Shown here one piece after another: positions 60,751-64,000 of a stretch of 64,000 bases of DNA. Made by a program: the position numbers and the translations under genes. Every line of letters starts with the position of its first letter. Positions within the stretch are counted from its first letter, which is position 1. Below the pieces are notes generated by a model, which did not search any database, was not told the origin of the DNA, and saw nothing but the letters and a program-made list of their open reading frames with translations. The DNA comes from Acholoe squamosa (lineage: Eukaryota; Annelida; Polychaeta; Phyllodocida; Polynoidae), in the NCBI GenBank assembly GCA_949317995.1, contig OX439035.1, forward strand, positions 83,825,959-83,889,958. Direction: 5' to 3'.

Positions 60751-60897
60751 TTGCCTTCACGTTGTAGGTTATTTTACTTGGTGCAGTAATGCACCATGGA
60801 GGACCCTGTGATTCCCACGATATGAGTATTCTTTTGTCAATGGAAAAGCTTCAAAAGGGGCGATTTATGGGTGAATAAGGGAGGATGAGGGATAGGA

Positions 60898-60930
60898 CGA
60901 GAGAGAACGAGGGAGAGTCGTTCTCTCTCG
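60898..60930. repeat. Hairpin in purine/pyrimidine-rich tract
   Basis: CGAGAGAGAACGA, a 7-nt loop, then its exact complement, within 60880-60960 of GAGA/TCTC low-complexity sequence. Confidence 0.65.
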
Positions 60931-62429
60931 CTCCTTCATTCTCTCTCGCTCTCACTGTCTTGGATTTGCTTCAGACTGATTTCAGTTATCATGCACGACA
61001 GAAATTACGTTCTTTTACGTAAAAATGAGAAAATCCATTTTCAGAGGGATGTGAAGAAACTGAATCTCATTTTCCACTGTGTCGTCCTCAAAGTAGCCTA
61101 GAATCCTTAATGAAAAGGGGATTTTATGAGATAATATGAAATGGGATCAGGTCAAATTGCACAAACTGGATATGTTTTACTCGTTAGACTTGACTTGTGA
61201 AGAAACACTATTTAAAAAAAAGTAAAATAAGCTAAAATCTTGACGAACTAAACTTTAGAATAGTCTGCTGCCTGTCTAACTTTGACGGGATAAGGAAAAA
61301 GGGGCGATATCATGAACTTTGTGAGCGATACCACTCTGAGTTCACCTTTACTATACAACATTCTAAAATTTTGGAAAATGATATTTTCCTTGCCATTTTA
61401 AATTTATCTATCTTGACAATACGGATTAGATAAACATATAAGATAATTCTGTTGGTGTATCCTTCATAGTCATACCAGGGAGCAAGAGCACGACCGACGT
61501 TTCAGAATGGCTGTGTGGGTATAGCTAGATCAGAGTGTGAACGGTCTAACTAGGTCAAGTTGCAGATCTGCAGTGAAGGGCAATAAAATATTTTTTACCG
61601 AGAATGGCTGAAATATTAAAATCTAGTTGACACATCCTCCCTAAAATGAATATTTTGTGTGTCTTATATTTTTCCTTGCATGCTCTAGTCTAGAAAGTGG
61701 GCGGAGCCAATGTTGTGCTTTGTTGTGGCCATGTGGTCACTGAATGATCTTTACACTAGATGGCAGGGCATTTCATGGGGAGAGTTTCCCTACAGGTTCT
61801 GTCCTTAATTTAGTGAAAGGTTGGCTACAAATGGTCAAATGTAATTTATCTTAATGTATACAAAAGACAATAGCATCAGCACTCTTAACTCCATTGGAAT
61901 TATAAATACAATATGGCTACTAACAAATACAGTAATATGTAAGGTGTTGCAGGATGTAGTTCCACTGACTATTACATCTCTTTTGTGTTCACAGGAAATA
62001 TATTTATACCCTAGCTCTGCTTGGGTCTGTTGCAACAGCAGATTTACCTGTAGGTGGTCTATAGACCCACAGGCTTGTCTGTGATTAGGCTTACAGGGCA
62101 CAGAATCATGTGACCTGCCCAGGATACTGCCATGGCCTTATAGATCACAGAGGCCCATTAAGATTTTTAGGGGGGAGAGTATAGATCTACAGGTGTTAAA
62201 AATTATTAACCCCTCCCAGTTATGGATTAGAAATTATTGCCCCCCCCCCACCCCCACTGCTATCATTTATGAACAGCTGGGGAGGTGGTGCATAAATTAA
62301 AGCAGGCTATTGAAAATCTTATGCCCCAACAGTACCAGTAGACTCCCGCCCTCGACGGTCCAAATATTTGCGGCACCCCCATACTTGGTACTGGAGGCAC
62401 ATTCAAATTTGACAAGGATGTGCAACAGA

Positions 62430-62873
62430 TTATTACGCCCCCCCCCCAATGACGGTCAAATTTTTTGTGCCCCCTCAGCACACAGAATTTCCATGTCCTC
62501 TTTGACCTGTAGTAGTGCACAGTTTTTGTTGCTAAAAAGAGTAAGGTTTTTAGGGAGTGGTCATAATTTATCAACAGGGGTGCTGGTGGTTATTTGCACG
62601 GATGCGCGAAAATGTTTTACACCCCCCCTGAACGCAGTCAAAATTTATTGCGCCCCCCCCCCATATCAGAGGCGCTGAGAAATTTCGCGCCCCTCTTTGA
62701 TCTATAGTAGGTTGCTGGCGTTTTTGCTAAAAAGAGAGTAAACGCTGTTAGCCCCCCCTCAAGAGGGGTCAAAATCTTTTTAGCCCCCGCCCCTCCGGAG
62801 GGTTCTGAAATTTTGACGCCCCCCTTCAAACCCACCAGCAACCCCCCCCCCTTGTTAAATAATGACCACTCCC
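62430..62873. mobile_element. MITE, GGGAGTGGTCATT family, copy D inserted in an older relative
   Basis: Copy D proper is 62551-62873 (tagggagtggtcataattta ... aataatgaccactcccatta). Directly upstream, 62430-62550 repeats the family core (cctctttgacctgtagtagt, then ttgctaaaaagagtaag), so an older partial copy seems to have received the newer one. Non-coding. Confidence 0.55.
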
Positions 62874-63204
62874 ATTAAATAACACTCCCTATTAAATGAC
62901 CGCTCCCTACTGGTGTGGGGTAGATGGTGTCATTCTGTAGTCCTCAGTCTTGCCCAAAGACATTTTTGTTAGGTGCATTGTTTCTAGACAATGTCACCCA
63001 AAATCATTTACACATACCATCCAAAATATCTCATGGGAAAGAATCAAATTCATTATTCTCAAAGGGAATCATCCATTCATACCTTATTTGCCTTAATCAC
63101 AAAGCATATGTCAACAAGGTCTATGTTTACATTCAGGTTATGGGGAGGAGCTTGGCCACTGAGCATGTACACCGGGTCTGCAGTCAGACACTTCCTGGAT
63201 TCCA

Positions 63205-63460
63205 GGTGAGGGGTAACTGGTGTCATTGGTGTTGGCTGGAATGAACACCTGCTTTCTCCCTAGTAAATGCATGTCAGCATAATCAGACCACTGCAATATC
63301 TTTATTGAATACTCTGCTTCAGGCCATAGCTTATTCCCCATCAAATTCTCATGATAACTATGTGTAAATCATCAATCTGCTGGGATGAGGGGTAACTGGT
63401 GTCAGGTTTACCCCTGAGCCTGCTCACCCTCCTACTAGCCAATGCATTAGTCATTATCAG
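63205..63460 (+). repeat. Diverged tandem duplication
   Basis: GAGGGGTAACTGGTGTCA occurs at 63207 and 63388. Similar downstream words (aaatgcat...taatcagacca and caatgcat...ttatcagacc) follow, giving a ~180-bp period with heavy divergence. Confidence 0.5.
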
Positions 63461-64000
63461 ACCGTGGCGCCATCTCGAGCTAGAGCCCATGCCAGGGAGG
63501 ATAGTGTATACAGGGAGGAGACTCCCCCTATACTGTGTAATGTCCCTTCCTGGACTCACCCCCTAGTGCTGCCATTAGTGGCAAAATGTGGAACTAAAAT
63601 GATTCAGCAGATTGCCACTAGGTGGCAGTGCTCTAACATAACCCATTTCATATCCAAATTATTGAGACTTTTTCTTTTCTTTTTTATTAAAAAAGAAAAA
63701 ATCCAAGGGTGGTGGTGTTTTTTTAACATCCAGGGAGCCAGTGGCTTTGGGGGAAGGGGTGAAAATTTTTCTACTCCTTCACTACAAGGGGAGGGGGTCA
63801 AAATGTTTTTAAAATATATATATATATTTTTAACCCCTAAGTAGAAATCTAAGGTTATAAGCAGTAATTCTGGGTTGTATTTAGTTACCTTGACCTAGTC
63901 AAAACCTTTCTGGTGCTAATAACAGTATTCTCCTATGACTAGAGGAAAGTTGAGTTAAAATTGACACTTTGGATATCACCTCTGGGGTCGGTGACTGACT

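Noticed and set aside
62263-62841. Several ORFs rich in Pro/Gly on both strands
   Set aside because: They come from C/G tracts of the MITE family, not from genes.

Overview
The window is a stretch of animal nuclear genome. It has GT-AG introns, small exons in long AT-rich introns, and many different terminal-inverted-repeat (TIR) elements. Gene content (a DUF4549/CCDC162-like ciliary-type coiled-coil gene, an ARHGEF3/NET1-type Rho exchange factor and a SEFIR-domain IL-17 receptor), compact introns and a Meta-SINE-like fragment suggest a marine invertebrate. The phylum cannot be fixed from sequence alone; an invertebrate chordate, an ambulacrarian or a lophotrochozoan are all possible. No prokaryotic features, rRNA or CRISPR arrays were seen.

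Layout. (1) 0.5-4.3 kb, minus strand: the first exons of a CCDC162/C6orf183-like gene that runs off the left edge. (2) 4.4-11.7 kb: no convincing host gene, but nested TIR elements, a SINE fragment and a tRNA-like sequence. (3) 11.9-18.97 kb, plus strand: a decayed Ty3/gypsy-type retroelement (gag-like region, protease, RT, RNase H, integrase). At the position where an env would lie it carries an unusual third ORF: basic NLS-like segment, Cys/His cluster, then a TatD-family metal nuclease. (4) 19-22 kb: MITEs. (5) 22.6-28.3 kb, minus strand: DH-PH RhoGEF gene of the ARHGEF3/NET1 family, 12 coding exons plus possible alternative exons. (6) 28.5-42.4 kb: intergenic, dense in MITEs and fold-back repeats. 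(7) 42.7-58.0 kb, plus strand: a complete 13-exon IL-17-receptor-D-like gene whose exons join in phase into 1,047 codons. Its introns hold several MITEs, including one with an internal minisatellite. (8) 58-64 kb: 3' flank and further repeats.

How the genes relate. The RhoGEF and the IL-17RD-like receptor are neighbours here, pointing away from each other. Their human counterparts ARHGEF3 and IL17RD are also neighbours (3p14.3). This supports both identifications and suggests an ancient linkage. The rest of the window is mostly a record of transposition: several TIR families occur in two to nine copies, some nested and some with clean target-site duplications.
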